Origin: Sphingobium fluviale
GTDB lineage: Bacteria > Pseudomonadota > Alphaproteobacteria > Sphingomonadales > Sphingomonadaceae
Reading direction: 5' to 3'
Length of the DNA: 64,000 nucleotides
NCBI RefSeq assembly: GCF_004122115.1
Contig: NZ_SBKP01000003.1
Coordinates: 186,001-250,000, forward strand
The notes under the pieces are model-generated. The model did no database searches and was not told the origin of the DNA. It was given only the letters and a program-made list of their open reading frames with translations. The position numbers were made by a program, and so were the translations under genes. Of the stretch, positions 54,163-63,382 are shown piece after piece. The first letter of the stretch is position 1. Every line of letters begins with the position of its first letter.

Positions 54163-54257
54163 CACGCTTGTCGTGAGGGGGTTTGCGCCCTAATGCGTGA
54201 GGATATGATCTTGCACCACAGTATTGCCCCGGTTTGGCCGCCACGGAGCGTGCGCGC

Positions 54258-55997
54258 ATGAGCGTGGAAGGCTGGGTTCAGGGCGATGCCGCACGGCAGC
54301 GGCTCGCACTGGTTATGGCCCATGCCCGCCGCGCGATGATCGCGACAACGGTGCTGAGCGCGGTGCTGAACGTGCTGCTGCTCTCCGGCTCGCTCTATAT
54401 GATGCTGGTTTACGACATGGTGCTGCCCAGCAACAGCATCCCGACTCTGGTGGGCCTCGCGGTGTTGGTGCTGGTCGCCTATGCGTTTCAGGGGGTGCTG
54501 GATTTCATCCGCAGCCGGGTGTTGCTGCATTTCTCGGCCGCGGTGGATGTGGACCTGAGCGAAGATGTCCACAAGCTGATGAGCCTGATGGCGCGCACGC
54601 AGACGAGCATGGACAGTCTTCAGCCGATGCGCGACCTCGATCAACTGCGCCAGTTTCTCGCCGGGCCGGGGCCGTCGGCGCTGGTGGATCTGCCGTGGAT
54701 GCTGTTCTTCATCATCATCCTGTTCCTGCTCCACCCCTATCTCGGCATCACGGTGCTGATCGGCGGCGCTATTCTGGTATTCCTCACCTTTCTGACCGAG
54801 CGGCTGACGGCGGAGAAGAACCAGAAGCTGATGCAGCTTGCCGGCAACCGGCAGGTGGTGGCGGATATCACCCGCCGCCATGCCGAAGTGCTGAGCGCGA
54901 TGGGCATGGAGGGGCGGATCGGCGAGCGCTGGCGCACCACCAGCGGCCAGTTCCTTGCAGCGCAAGAAAAACTGAATGCGATTGCCAATAGTCTCAGTAA
55001 CCTAACCAAGATTCTTCGTATGGTGTTGCAATCGGGCGTGCTCACGGTGGGCGCGTTGCTGGTGATGAACCAGCAGGCGAGCGGCGGTGTGATCTTCGCC
55101 AGCTCTATCCTCGCCTCGCGCGCGTTGGCGCCTGTTGAGGCCGCAATCGCCAACTGGCGCGGGTTCGTCAGCGCGCGGCAGGGCTGGGCGCGTCTCAAGT
55201 CGCTGATCCTCGCGATGCCGGAGTTCCCGGCGACTGATATGCTGCCCGCGCCGGAAAAGCTGATGGTTGCCGAGGATGTGACGCTTGGCCCGCCAGGGAC
55301 GGAGCGGCTGACGGTGCAGGGCGTGAAATTCGGGCTGCGCGCGGGCGAGGCGCTGGCAATATTGGGGCCGAGCGGCTGCGGCAAATCGACCCTCGTGCGC
55401 GGGCTGGCGGGAATTTGGCCGCTGGTTTCCGGCGCGGTCCGGCTCGACAATGCCGATATCAAGCAATGGCCACCGGAATCACTGGGGCGGCATATTGGCT
55501 ATCTGCCGCAGAATGTAGAGCTGATCGGCGGCACCGTGGCGGAAAACATTGCCCGGTTCGATCCCGATGCCCAGTCGGAAGACGTAATAAAGGCGGCGCA
55601 GCTTGCCGGTGTGCATGACCTTATTCTGCACCTGCCCGATGGCTATAACACGTCCGTCGGCGCAGATGGGCGCGCGCTCTCTGGAGGCCAGCGGCAGCGC
55701 ATCGGGCTTGCGCGGGCGCTCTATGGTAACCCGTTTCTTATCATTCTCGATGAACCAAATTCCAATCTCGACAGCCTAGGCGAAGATGCGCTGGCGAGCG
55801 CGATTGCCGATGTGCGGGCGCGCGGGGCCATCGTTATTGCGGTGGCGCACCGGCCATCGCTGTTGGCCTCGGTTGATATGGTGTTGTTGATGAAAGAAGG
55901 AAAGGCCGTTGCCTTTGGGCCTAGAGACAAGCTGGTCGGCCATCTGCTGCCGGATAAACGGGCGGAGGCTCCTGCGCCCGCGCCTAATGTAGCCTAG
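54258..55997 (+). CDS. Type I secretion ABC transporter ATPase
   Basis: 579 residues from the ATG with GGAG nine bases ahead. Six membrane helices (about 25-300) in the PrtD/HlyB style include L-Y-M-M-L-V-Y-D-M-V-L and D-L-P-W-M-L-F-F-I-I-I. The ATPase has Walker A G-P-S-G-C-G-K-S-T, signature L-S-G-G-Q-R-Q-R and Walker B L-I-I-L-D-E-P. No N-terminal C39 peptidase domain is present, which fits export of RTX proteins with C-terminal signals. An AtrB-like gene lies beside rml genes in gellan loci. No HlyD-type adaptor or TolC follows here. The two RTX proteins 16-20 kb away are plausible substrates. Confidence 0.85.
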   Translation: MSVEGWVQGDAARQRLALVMAHARRAMIATTVLSAVLNVLLLSGSLYMMLVYDMVLPSNSIPTLVGLAVLVLVAYAFQGVLDFIRSRVLLHFSAAVDVDLSEDVHKLMSLMARTQTSMDSLQPMRDLDQLRQFLAGPGPSALVDLPWMLFFIIILFLLHPYLGITVLIGGAILVFLTFLTERLTAEKNQKLMQLAGNRQVVADITRRHAEVLSAMGMEGRIGERWRTTSGQFLAAQEKLNAIANSLSNLTKILRMVLQSGVLTVGALLVMNQQASGGVIFASSILASRALAPVEAAIANWRGFVSARQGWARLKSLILAMPEFPATDMLPAPEKLMVAEDVTLGPPGTERLTVQGVKFGLRAGEALAILGPSGCGKSTLVRGLAGIWPLVSGAVRLDNADIKQWPPESLGRHIGYLPQNVELIGGTVAENIARFDPDAQSEDVIKAAQLAGVHDLILHLPDGYNTSVGADGRALSGGQRQRIGLARALYGNPFLIILDEPNSNLDSLGEDALASAIADVRARGAIVIAVAHRPSLLASVDMVLLMKEGKAVAFGPRDKLVGHLLPDKRAEAPAPAPNVA

Positions 55998-56107
55998 AAC
56001 GCCTTCACCATATGGTAACAAGGCTTGTATGATACAGCAAAATCATTACGCACTCGCAGCACACATGCAATAACACAGGCAGCAAAGCGACGGAGTCCAT
56101 CGGCATT

Positions 56108-56992
56108 ATGCGCAAGGGAATAATATTGGCGGGCGGATCGGGCACGCGGCTCTATCCGCTGACCAAGGCGGTCTCCAAACAGTTGATGCCGGTCTATGAC
56201 AAGCCGATGATCTATTATCCGCTATCGGTGCTGATACTGTCGGGCATCCGCGAGATCATGATCATCACCACCCCGCATGATCAGACCGCCTTTCAGGCGC
56301 TGCTGGGCGATGGTTCTGACATGGGCCTTGCGCTCACCTATGCGGTGCAGCCCGATCCCGGCGGGCTGGCGCAGGCCTATCATATCGGTGCTGACTTCGT
56401 AGGAACCAACCCTTCGACGCTGATATTGGGCGATAACATCTTCTATGGCCATGGCCTGACCGAGCTGCTCGACAATGCCTCGGTGCGAGAGAGCGGCGCG
56501 ACGGTGTTCGGCTATTATGTCAACGATCCGACCGCCTATGGTGTCGTGTCGTTCGACGAAGCGGGCCGCGCCGAGACGATCGAGGAAAAACCGGCCCAGC
56601 CCAAATCCAACTACGCCGTCACCGGGCTTTATTTCTACGATGGCCGCGCCGTAGACTATGCCCACGCGATCAAGCCCTCACCGCGCGGCGAGCTGGAGAT
56701 TACCGACCTCAACCGTATGTATCTTGAGGCAGGCGAGCTGAATGTCGAGATCATGGGCCGCGGCTATGCGTGGCTCGATACCGGCACGCATGGCTCGCTG
56801 ATCGACGCCGCCAACTATGTCCGCATCACCGAGGACCGGCAGGGGCTGAAGATCTGCTGCCCCGAAGAGCTGGCGTGGCGCAAGGGCTTTATCGATGATG
56901 CCCAGCTGGAGCGCATTGCCGCGCCGCTCGTGAAATCAGGCTATGGCGCCTATCTGCTACACCTGCTCGAAGGGGGCGCGAAGTGGAGCTGA
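56108..56992 (+). CDS. rmlA: Glucose-1-phosphate thymidylyltransferase
   Basis: 294 residues. The nucleotide-binding start [17 protein letters not shown] (about 3-19), [41 protein letters not shown] and the C-terminal L-E-E-like tail identify RmlA. It makes dTDP-glucose from glucose-1-phosphate and dTTP, the first step to dTDP-L-rhamnose. It opens the rmlACDB operon and overlaps rmlC by ten bases. Confidence 0.97.
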   Translation: MRKGIILAGGSGTRLYPLTKAVSKQLMPVYDKPMIYYPLSVLILSGIREIMIITTPHDQTAFQALLGDGSDMGLALTYAVQPDPGGLAQAYHIGADFVGTNPSTLILGDNIFYGHGLTELLDNASVRESGATVFGYYVNDPTAYGVVSFDEAGRAETIEEKPAQPKSNYAVTGLYFYDGRAVDYAHAIKPSPRGELEITDLNRMYLEAGELNVEIMGRGYAWLDTGTHGSLIDAANYVRITEDRQGLKICCPEELAWRKGFIDDAQLERIAAPLVKSGYGAYLLHLLEGGAKWS

Positions 56993-57528
56993 TCGAGACG
57001 GCCATTCCCGGCGTCCTCATCATCGAGCCCAAGGTCTTCGGCGACGAGCGCGGTTTCTTTATGGAGAGCTGGAACGCTCACGCCTTCAAGGAGGCCGGGC
57101 TAAACCTCGATTTCGTGCAGGACAACCACAGCCGCTCGTCGCGCGGCGTGCTGCGCGGCATGCACTATCAGCAGCCGGGGCCGCAGGGCAAGCTGGTGCG
57201 GGTAACGGCAGGCGCGGTGTTCGATGCCGTGGTCGATCTGCGCGCATCTTCGCCCACCTTCGGCACATGGGTGGGGGTGGAACTTTCTGCCGCCAACAAG
57301 CGCATGCTCTGGGTGCCGCAGGGCATGGCGCATGGCTTCCTCTGCCTCGAAGACGGCACGGATTTCCTTTACAAATGCGTCGGTTATTATGATCCGGCGA
57401 ACGAGCACAGCCTGCTCTGGAATGACCCTGCGGTCGGCATCGAATGGCCGCTCAATGGCATAGAACCACAGCTTTCCGCCAAGGATATGGCGGGCAAGCC
57501 GCTCAGCGCAGCGGTGACGTTTCCATGA
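56983..57528 (+). CDS. rmlC: dTDP-4-dehydrorhamnose 3,5-epimerase
   Basis: 181 residues starting at a GTG within the end of rmlA. The cupin core has [20 protein letters not shown] (about 44-63, catalytic His at H62 region), [19 protein letters not shown] and Y-K-C-V-G-Y-Y. It epimerises the 4-keto sugar at C3 and C5. Length and motifs are standard. Confidence 0.96.
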   Translation: MELIETAIPGVLIIEPKVFGDERGFFMESWNAHAFKEAGLNLDFVQDNHSRSSRGVLRGMHYQQPGPQGKLVRVTAGAVFDAVVDLRASSPTFGTWVGVELSAANKRMLWVPQGMAHGFLCLEDGTDFLYKCVGYYDPANEHSLLWNDPAVGIEWPLNGIEPQLSAKDMAGKPLSAAVTFP

Positions 57529-57538
57529 GGGGCAGGCC

Positions 57539-58396
57539 ATGAAGGCGCTGATCACCGGCGCGAACGGCCAGCTCGGCTGGTCGCTGCAACAGAGCGCTCC
57601 GCAAGGTGCGGAACTGATCTGCACCGATGTCGCGGAGCTGGATATCTGTGACGCTTCCGCCGTCGACGCCTTTGTCGCGCAGCACAAGCCCCACCTCATC
57701 CTCAACGCCGCCGCGCACACCGCCGTCGACAAGGCGGAGAGCGAGGAAGAGCTGGCGCTCGGCATCAATGCACAAGCTGTGGGCAACCTCGCTGATGCCG
57801 CCCGCGCCCACACTGCCCGTCTCGTCCATGTCTCGACCGACTTCGTGTTCGATGGCGTAAGCGGCGTGCCCTATAAGCCCTCAGACACGCCCGCGCCGGT
57901 CAGCGCCTATGGCCGCACCAAGCTGGCGGGCGAGCAGGCAGCGGGGGAGGGGGCACTCATCGTCCGCACCGCATGGGTCTATGCGCCCAAGGGCAACAAC
58001 TTCGTGCGCACGATGCTCCGCCTGATGGCAGAGCGGGATGAGGTGCGCGTGGTGGCGGACCAGATCGGCACGCCCACCTACGCGCCCGATCTTGCCGCCG
58101 CGCTCTGGGCCTTGAGCGCCAAGGGCATCACCGGCATCCATCATTATACCGATAGCGGCGCGGCAAGCTGGTATGATTTTGCCGTGGCGATACAGGAGGA
58201 AGGGCTTGCTGCTGGCCTTCTCAGCCGAGCGGTGCCGATCATTCCCATCAACACAAGCGATTATCTCACGCCCGCCACGCGCCCGCATTATTCGGTGCTG
58301 GACAAGAGCAGCACCTTCGCGGCGCTGGGTGGCCCGGCCCCCCATTGGCGCGTCAATCTGCGCAAAATGCTACAGGAAATCAAAACACATGGCTGA
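57539..58396 (+). CDS. rmlD: dTDP-4-dehydrorhamnose reductase
   Basis: 285 residues. The Rossmann start is A-L-I-T-G-A-N-G-Q-L-G-W-S-L (about 3-16). V-H-V-S-T-D-F-V-F-D-G (about 96-106) and Y-G-R-T-K-L-A-G-E (about 123-131, YxxxK) mark the reductase active site. It performs the final NADPH-dependent step to dTDP-L-rhamnose. It begins ten bases after rmlC and overlaps rmlB by eight bases. Confidence 0.96.
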   Translation: MKALITGANGQLGWSLQQSAPQGAELICTDVAELDICDASAVDAFVAQHKPHLILNAAAHTAVDKAESEEELALGINAQAVGNLADAARAHTARLVHVSTDFVFDGVSGVPYKPSDTPAPVSAYGRTKLAGEQAAGEGALIVRTAWVYAPKGNNFVRTMLRLMAERDEVRVVADQIGTPTYAPDLAAALWALSAKGITGIHHYTDSGAASWYDFAVAIQEEGLAAGLLSRAVPIIPINTSDYLTPATRPHYSVLDKSSTFAALGGPAPHWRVNLRKMLQEIKTHG

Positions 58397-59444
58397 ACTG
58401 CTCGTAACCGGCGGCGCCGGGTTCATCGGCGCGAACTTCGTGCATTACTGGCGCGAGCATCACCCGGATGACACCATCACCGTACTCGATGCCCTCACTT
58501 ATGCGGGCAACCCCGCCAATATCGCGGGCCTCGAAGGCGTGGAGCTGATCGAGGGTGACATCTGCGACACGGCTTTGGTGGAAAAGCTGCTCGCCGAGCG
58601 GAATATCCAGACCATCGTGCACTTCGCAGCCGAGAGCCATGTCGACCGCTCGATCACCGGGCCGGATGCGTTCGTCACCACCAACGTGATCGGCACGCAC
58701 AGCTTGCTCAAGGCCGCGCGCAAGCTGTGGCTGGACAAGGGCACCGGCCAGCCGCACCGCTTCCACCATGTCTCGACGGACGAAGTCTATGGATCGCTCG
58801 GCCCCAACGATCCGGCCTTCAGCGAGACGACGCCCTACGCCCCCAACTCGCCCTATTCGGCGTCCAAGGCAGGGTCAGACCATCTCGTGCGCGCCTATCA
58901 CCACACTTATGGCCTCAATGTGACGACGAGTAACTGCTCGAACAACTATGGCCCTTATCAATTCCCGGAAAAGCTGATCCCGCTGTTCCTTTTGAACTGC
59001 CTCTATGGCCGCAATCTGCCGATTTATGGCGATGGCATGAACGTGCGCGACTGGCTGCATGTCGAGGATCACTGCAACGGCATCGAGAAGGTGATCCTCA
59101 ACGGCAAGCCGGGCGAGACATACAATATCGGCGGTGGGCAGGAGCTGCCCAATCTGCGCGTGATCGAGGAGATTTGCGCCACGGTGGACCGCGCATTCGC
59201 TGCCGATCCGTCTCTGGCCGCCCGCTTTCCGCAAGCGCCAGCCGCCCAAGGCAGGCCGTCTGACAGTCTCAAGACGTTTGTAACCGACCGCGCCGGGCAT
59301 GACCGCCGCTATGCGATAGACGAGACCAAGGCGCGCGGCGAACTGGGTTATGCCCCGCGCCGTACCTTTGCCGAAGGGTTCGCGCAGACTCTGGCGTGGT
59401 ATCTTGGCAATGAAAGCTGGTGGCGGCCGCTGCTCAAACCCTGA
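58389..59444 (+). CDS. rmlB: dTDP-glucose 4,6-dehydratase
   Basis: 351 residues from the ATG inside the rmlD end. Features: V-T-G-G-A-G-F-I-G-A-N-F (about 6-17), F-A-A-E-S-H-V-D-R-S-I, H-V-S-T-D-E-V-Y-G-S-L-G, Y-S-A-S-K-A-G-S-D-H (YxxxK), and Y-N-I-G-G-G-Q-E at the C-terminal side. It converts dTDP-glucose to the 4-keto-6-deoxy sugar. The order rmlA-C-D-B puts this second-step enzyme last. The stop is 15 bases from the convergent flippase. Confidence 0.97.
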   Translation: MAELLVTGGAGFIGANFVHYWREHHPDDTITVLDALTYAGNPANIAGLEGVELIEGDICDTALVEKLLAERNIQTIVHFAAESHVDRSITGPDAFVTTNVIGTHSLLKAARKLWLDKGTGQPHRFHHVSTDEVYGSLGPNDPAFSETTPYAPNSPYSASKAGSDHLVRAYHHTYGLNVTTSNCSNNYGPYQFPEKLIPLFLLNCLYGRNLPIYGDGMNVRDWLHVEDHCNGIEKVILNGKPGETYNIGGGQELPNLRVIEEICATVDRAFAADPSLAARFPQAPAAQGRPSDSLKTFVTDRAGHDRRYAIDETKARGELGYAPRRTFAEGFAQTLAWYLGNESWWRPLLKP

Positions 59445-59459
59445 ATGGGTGCCGCCGGG

Positions 59460-60776
59460 TCAGGCTTCGGCTCGTGCCGTCGTCTTGATGCTTCCTGTAA
59501 AGACATTGATGCCGGTCAGCCGCCGGACAGACCAGATGCTCACCAGATTGCGCGCGATCACCACCGCCGCGAGGCAGGTCGCGATGCCCAGTAACCCGCC
59601 ATAGCGCGCGGCGAAGGGGGCGCTCACCAGCAACAGCGCGCTACTGCCGATGGTCTGGATCAGGTTGGTGCGCTCATGCCCTGTCATCGCCAGAATGAGG
59701 CCAGACGGGCCGGTCATCGTATAGATCGCCTGGCCGACCACCGCGACGCGCAGCACCGTCTCTGCCGGATGAAACTCAGGCCCGAACAGGCTGAGCACCG
59801 GCCCTGCAAACACGAAGATCAGCACTGCTACAGGCAGGCAGAAAAAGGCTGAAAGCCGGGTGGCAGAGCTGGCAAGGCGCGCGAGCTTGGGCATGTCTCC
59901 CGCTGCGTGCGCTTCGGCAAACTGGGGCGAGAAGACGCTGAACAGCCCCATGGTGATGATGCTCAACACACCCGCAACCTGTGCCGCCACGCGATACAGC
60001 CCGGCCTCATAGACGCCGAGCACGGCGGAGGCGGTGGCAAGGCCATACCAGTCCGCGATATTGAGGAAAATCGCGACGCCCCACAGCGGCATCGCCACTT
60101 TGAGAATATCGCGCATCGGCACATGCAGCGTGTTTTTGTCATTGGAGCTAAGCGGCAGACTGGTGAAGAAGGCTGCTATCCCCACCAACATTCCGGTCAG
60201 CGCCGTCATCCACAACACCTGTTCCACGCCGGGCGCCATGCCGAGCGCGATATAGAGCAGCACGATCGTCGGGATGATCAGCACCTCGATGCACTGACCC
60301 CAGATATAGGCCTTTTGCGAGCGAAGCACCGCGCCCAGCATGCGGGTGAGAGTGCGGGAAATCATGATGACGATCAGCACGATGATGGCGTCCTGCGGCA
60401 CCTCGCCCTTGAACATCATTTTCATCATCGGCGTGCCGCCCGCCTTCAGCAGCACGACAAGTATGCCGGTGAACATCAGCGACCAGGCGATCACCTTCAT
60501 CAGGCTACGCCGCTCGATCTTCACATTCTGCGCCACCGCTGCCGAGAATTTGCGCGTTACCGCGAGGTCTATGCCACCCACCGCGACGACCGACATGAAC
60601 ATCGCCGTCTGGGTGATGAGCGCGTAATGGCCGTTTGCCTCCGGGCCGAACAGGCGGCCGATCAGCACCGTCACCAGAAAGCCGGACGCCACGGAGCCGC
60701 CCCGAATCGCCAGTGACATGAAGGACTGGAAATGACGTTTCAACAGCGTGCGCGGATCAACAGAGGGGAAAGCCAT
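59460..60776 (-). CDS. Wzx-type oligosaccharide flippase
   Basis: 438 residues with about 12 helices. The N-terminal segment S-L-A-I-R-G-G-S-V-A-S-G-F-L-V-T-V-L-I-G-R-L-F-G-P-E-A-N-G is characteristic of polysaccharide-synthesis flippases (MOP superfamily). The middle and end (L-G-V-Y-E-A-G-L-Y-R-V-A and F-G-P-E-F-H-P-A-E) also fit. It would translocate undecaprenyl-linked repeats. It faces the rml operon end and is divergent from the small XrtV-associated gene, with the promoter in the 193-base spacer. Confidence 0.83.
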   Translation of the reverse strand: MAFPSVDPRTLLKRHFQSFMSLAIRGGSVASGFLVTVLIGRLFGPEANGHYALITQTAMFMSVVAVGGIDLAVTRKFSAAVAQNVKIERRSLMKVIAWSLMFTGILVVLLKAGGTPMMKMMFKGEVPQDAIIVLIVIMISRTLTRMLGAVLRSQKAYIWGQCIEVLIIPTIVLLYIALGMAPGVEQVLWMTALTGMLVGIAAFFTSLPLSSNDKNTLHVPMRDILKVAMPLWGVAIFLNIADWYGLATASAVLGVYEAGLYRVAAQVAGVLSIITMGLFSVFSPQFAEAHAAGDMPKLARLASSATRLSAFFCLPVAVLIFVFAGPVLSLFGPEFHPAETVLRVAVVGQAIYTMTGPSGLILAMTGHERTNLIQTIGSSALLLVSAPFAARYGGLLGIATCLAAVVIARNLVSIWSVRRLTGINVFTGSIKTTARAEA

Positions 60777-60969
60777 CTCGTTTCCGTCAATTTCCCTGTC
60801 GCACTGCGCCCTGATCGCCAGATTGGCATTTTATTATGAGTTTTTCACCACTACGGTATATTATGGCGAAAGCACAAGTTCATCGGGCAGGTTTCCGACA
60901 GGTCACCGTGTTTTTTTTGCGACGAACCGATGCTGGTGGCACTATTTTACATATTGAGGCGATGCGCTG

Positions 60970-61209
60970 ATGGAAACCATTTACGACTGGATGGCGCTGA
61001 TCGCGTTTGCAGGGCTGATCGTGCTGTTTCTGCAACGCTCCTCGATGGACGAGCCGCCCGATACCGTCTGGCACTATATGCCGCCCGCAATCGGCTGTGC
61101 GCTCTCCAACTATCTGGGCAACGAGGGCATGGGCGTTTTAGCGGTGCTGACGCTGGGCGCCGTGGCTGCCTATGTGTGGTTTGTGCTGAAGCCGCGCCTG
61201 CCCAGCTAG
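60970..61209 (+). CDS. Small membrane protein, probable XrtV-sorting accessory protein
   Basis: 79 residues with two or three helices (about 7-22, 35-55 and 57-72). M-E-T-I-Y-D-W-M-A-L-I-A-F-A-G-L, L-F-L-Q-R-S-S-M-D-E-P-P and M-P-P-A-I-G-C-A-L-S-N-Y-L-G-N resemble the short proteins described alongside exosortase V in sphingomonads, recalled from memory and not searched. GAGGCG precedes the ATG. No exosortase or PEP-CTERM protein was found in the window. The gene stands alone ahead of the ATPase gene. Confidence 0.6.
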   Translation: METIYDWMALIAFAGLIVLFLQRSSMDEPPDTVWHYMPPAIGCALSNYLGNEGMGVLAVLTLGAVAAYVWFVLKPRLPS

Positions 61210-61328
61210 TTCGCGAAAGTTTACGCTCTTTTTATTGCGCATGCGAAGAGAATATCGGATACACTCCGTAAAGACATTCGTTGTATTTGGCATACACCAA
61301 GTCGTCCGATGTCATGAAAGGGTATAGA

Positions 61329-62720
61329 ATGGGCTGGCAGAACTGGTTTTCATTGCGCAAAAAACGCTTTGATGCGCTGGATCAGGACCATGAAGATGTG
61401 GTGCCGCGCCTGTCTATCGGCCGCAACCGTGATCGTCAGGATGACAAGCTGCCCAAGTTTCAGGGTACGGCCGGAGACCAGATTCGCAGCACCGGCAAAC
61501 GCACCGCGCTGGATCGGGTGCGTTTCCACATGCGCAATGCCTTCACGCCGTCGCAGCCGGTGCTCTCGCACCGCATGTTTGCCGGGCGCACAGAGGTATT
61601 GAAGACGCTGATCCGCTCGATCGAGGACCAGCGCCTGCATGTGGTACTCTATGGCGACCGTGGCATCGGCAAGACTTCGTTGTTGCACATATTGGCGCAG
61701 CTCGCGCGGGATGCGCGCTATATCGTGCGCTATGCCTCCTGCGGCGAGGAAACGCATTTCAGTGATCTGATGCGCTCGATCGCGCGGGATATTCCGCTGC
61801 TCTATCATGCGGACTATGCGCCAACCTCGTCCGAGATCGAGAACGGGCGTTCGCTCGGCGATCTGCTGCCTGAGGGAACACTGACGGTGCCGCAGATCAG
61901 CGATCTGTTTTCCAAGGTATCCAACACGCGTGTGCTGGTGATCCTCGATGAGTTCGACCGCGCACATTCCATGGCCTTTCGTCGCTCGATAGCAGAGCTG
62001 ATCAAGAACCTGTCGGATCGGTCCAGCCGCCTTCAGCTCGTTATCGCGGGCGTGGGCGCCAACCTCACGGAGCTGATCGAGCATATTCCCTCGATCCGGC
62101 GCAACATTCTGGGCTATCAGGTGCCCAACATGTCGAACGGTGAGATCGAGGAGCTGATCCACAACGGCGAAAAGATCTGCGGCCTTACCTTTGACCGTGA
62201 GGCGATCGCGTTCATCAGCGCGGTGGCCTATGGCTCGCCCTATATCGCCAGCCTGCTGAGCCAGCATGCGGGCCTGGCGGCGGTGGACCGCGAGGCGAGC
62301 ATGGTCGAAAAGCGCGACGTGGCCGATGCCATCAACCACTCTGTCGATGAAATCCGCCATCGCGTCTCCAGCCTCAGCCTGTTTCAGACGGGCCGCGCCA
62401 AAGCCGATGGCCATGGCACCAACCTTGGCTTGCTCGCGCGCCTTGCGCTGCATTATGGCGGCCGCCTGATGCCGCACCAGGCCGATGAGGTGATCCGCAA
62501 GCCGGGGCAGGGGCTGGCCTATATGCAAAAGATGCAGCAGGACTATGGCTTGCTGGAGCCGTTGGCGGATGACCCGGCGGGTGCCTATCACTTCAAGGAA
62601 GAGGGCGTGCCGGTTTATCTCTGGATCGAGCTGGCGCAATCGCACTTCGCAGGCGAAAAGAGCAACACCAAGCTGCTCGATGCGCTGCTCGATAAATATG
62701 CGGTGGCACAGAACGCCTGA
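61329..62720 (+). CDS. AAA/STAND-type ATPase of the polysaccharide cluster
   Basis: 463 residues from the ATG preceded by AAAGGG; earlier in-frame ATGs at 61281 and 61314 are weaker. The basic N-terminus (about 1-65) leads to a P-loop domain: F-A-G-R-T-E-V-L-K-T-L-I (about 83-94), Walker A Y-G-D-R-G-I-G-K-T-S-L-L (about 107-118) and Walker B V-L-V-I-L-D-E-F-D-R-A (about 197-207). A winged-helix-like tail follows. It belongs with ORC/STAND-like NTPases, but no specific role is known. It may regulate synthesis or assemble export components. It precedes the acetyltransferase by 20 bases. Confidence 0.7.
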   Translation: MGWQNWFSLRKKRFDALDQDHEDVVPRLSIGRNRDRQDDKLPKFQGTAGDQIRSTGKRTALDRVRFHMRNAFTPSQPVLSHRMFAGRTEVLKTLIRSIEDQRLHVVLYGDRGIGKTSLLHILAQLARDARYIVRYASCGEETHFSDLMRSIARDIPLLYHADYAPTSSEIENGRSLGDLLPEGTLTVPQISDLFSKVSNTRVLVILDEFDRAHSMAFRRSIAELIKNLSDRSSRLQLVIAGVGANLTELIEHIPSIRRNILGYQVPNMSNGEIEELIHNGEKICGLTFDREAIAFISAVAYGSPYIASLLSQHAGLAAVDREASMVEKRDVADAINHSVDEIRHRVSSLSLFQTGRAKADGHGTNLGLLARLALHYGGRLMPHQADEVIRKPGQGLAYMQKMQQDYGLLEPLADDPAGAYHFKEEGVPVYLWIELAQSHFAGEKSNTKLLDALLDKYAVAQNA

Positions 62721-62740
62721 CATAGCGGGGAAATAGGGCC

Positions 62741-63382
62741 GTGCTGGCTTCGCTTGTCGAAAAGATCAGGATCAAGCTGTGGTCGCGCCGCCAGCATGAT
62801 AATGTGCCGCTGCGCGCCTATTTCCGCGATCGTTTCCGCATCGATGTCGGGCTATACAGCTATGGCTGTTTCGACCGCTGGCGCATGCCGGGGCCGATCC
62901 GTATCGGGCGCTATTGCTCGCTTGCCAACACTGTCCGTTCCGCGCCGATCAACCACCCGTTCGATGCGATGACGACCCACCCGGCGCTGTATGAACGCAA
63001 GTTTGGCGTGGTGGACGAGGATATTTTCTACGACGACGTGCTGGTGATCGAGGATGATGTCTGGATCGGCCATAATGTGATGATCCTGCCCGGCTGCAAG
63101 CATGTGGGGCGGGGGGCGATCATCGGCGCGGGCGCGGTGGTGACGAAGGATGTGCCTGCCTACGCCATTGTCGCGGGCAACCCCGCCAAGAAGCTGCGGG
63201 ATCGCTTTACGCCGGACCTCATCGCCGCGCTGGAGGCCAGCCGCTGGTGGGAGCTTGACCCGCCCGCGCTGCGCCAGCTCGTGCGCGCCAATCCCGAACT
63301 GGTGTTTCATCCTACTGCCGCGTCGGTGGAGGCATGGGCCAAGGCGGGCAGGCGGCCGGACTGGACGGGCGCGGGGCAATGA
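62741..63382 (+). CDS. Hexapeptide-repeat acetyltransferase (CatB-like)
   Basis: 213 residues from a GTG; no strong ribosome site lies before it. The left-handed beta-helix carries [23 protein letters not shown] (catalytic-site histidine region), [12 protein letters not shown] and [22 protein letters not shown], typical of xenobiotic/CatB-type acetyltransferases. In this setting a sugar or serine-like acceptor is more likely than an antibiotic. Its stop overlaps the next gene as ATGA. Confidence 0.87.
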   Translation: MLASLVEKIRIKLWSRRQHDNVPLRAYFRDRFRIDVGLYSYGCFDRWRMPGPIRIGRYCSLANTVRSAPINHPFDAMTTHPALYERKFGVVDEDIFYDDVLVIEDDVWIGHNVMILPGCKHVGRGAIIGAGAVVTKDVPAYAIVAGNPAKKLRDRFTPDLIAALEASRWWELDPPALRQLVRANPELVFHPTAASVEAWAKAGRRPDWTGAGQ

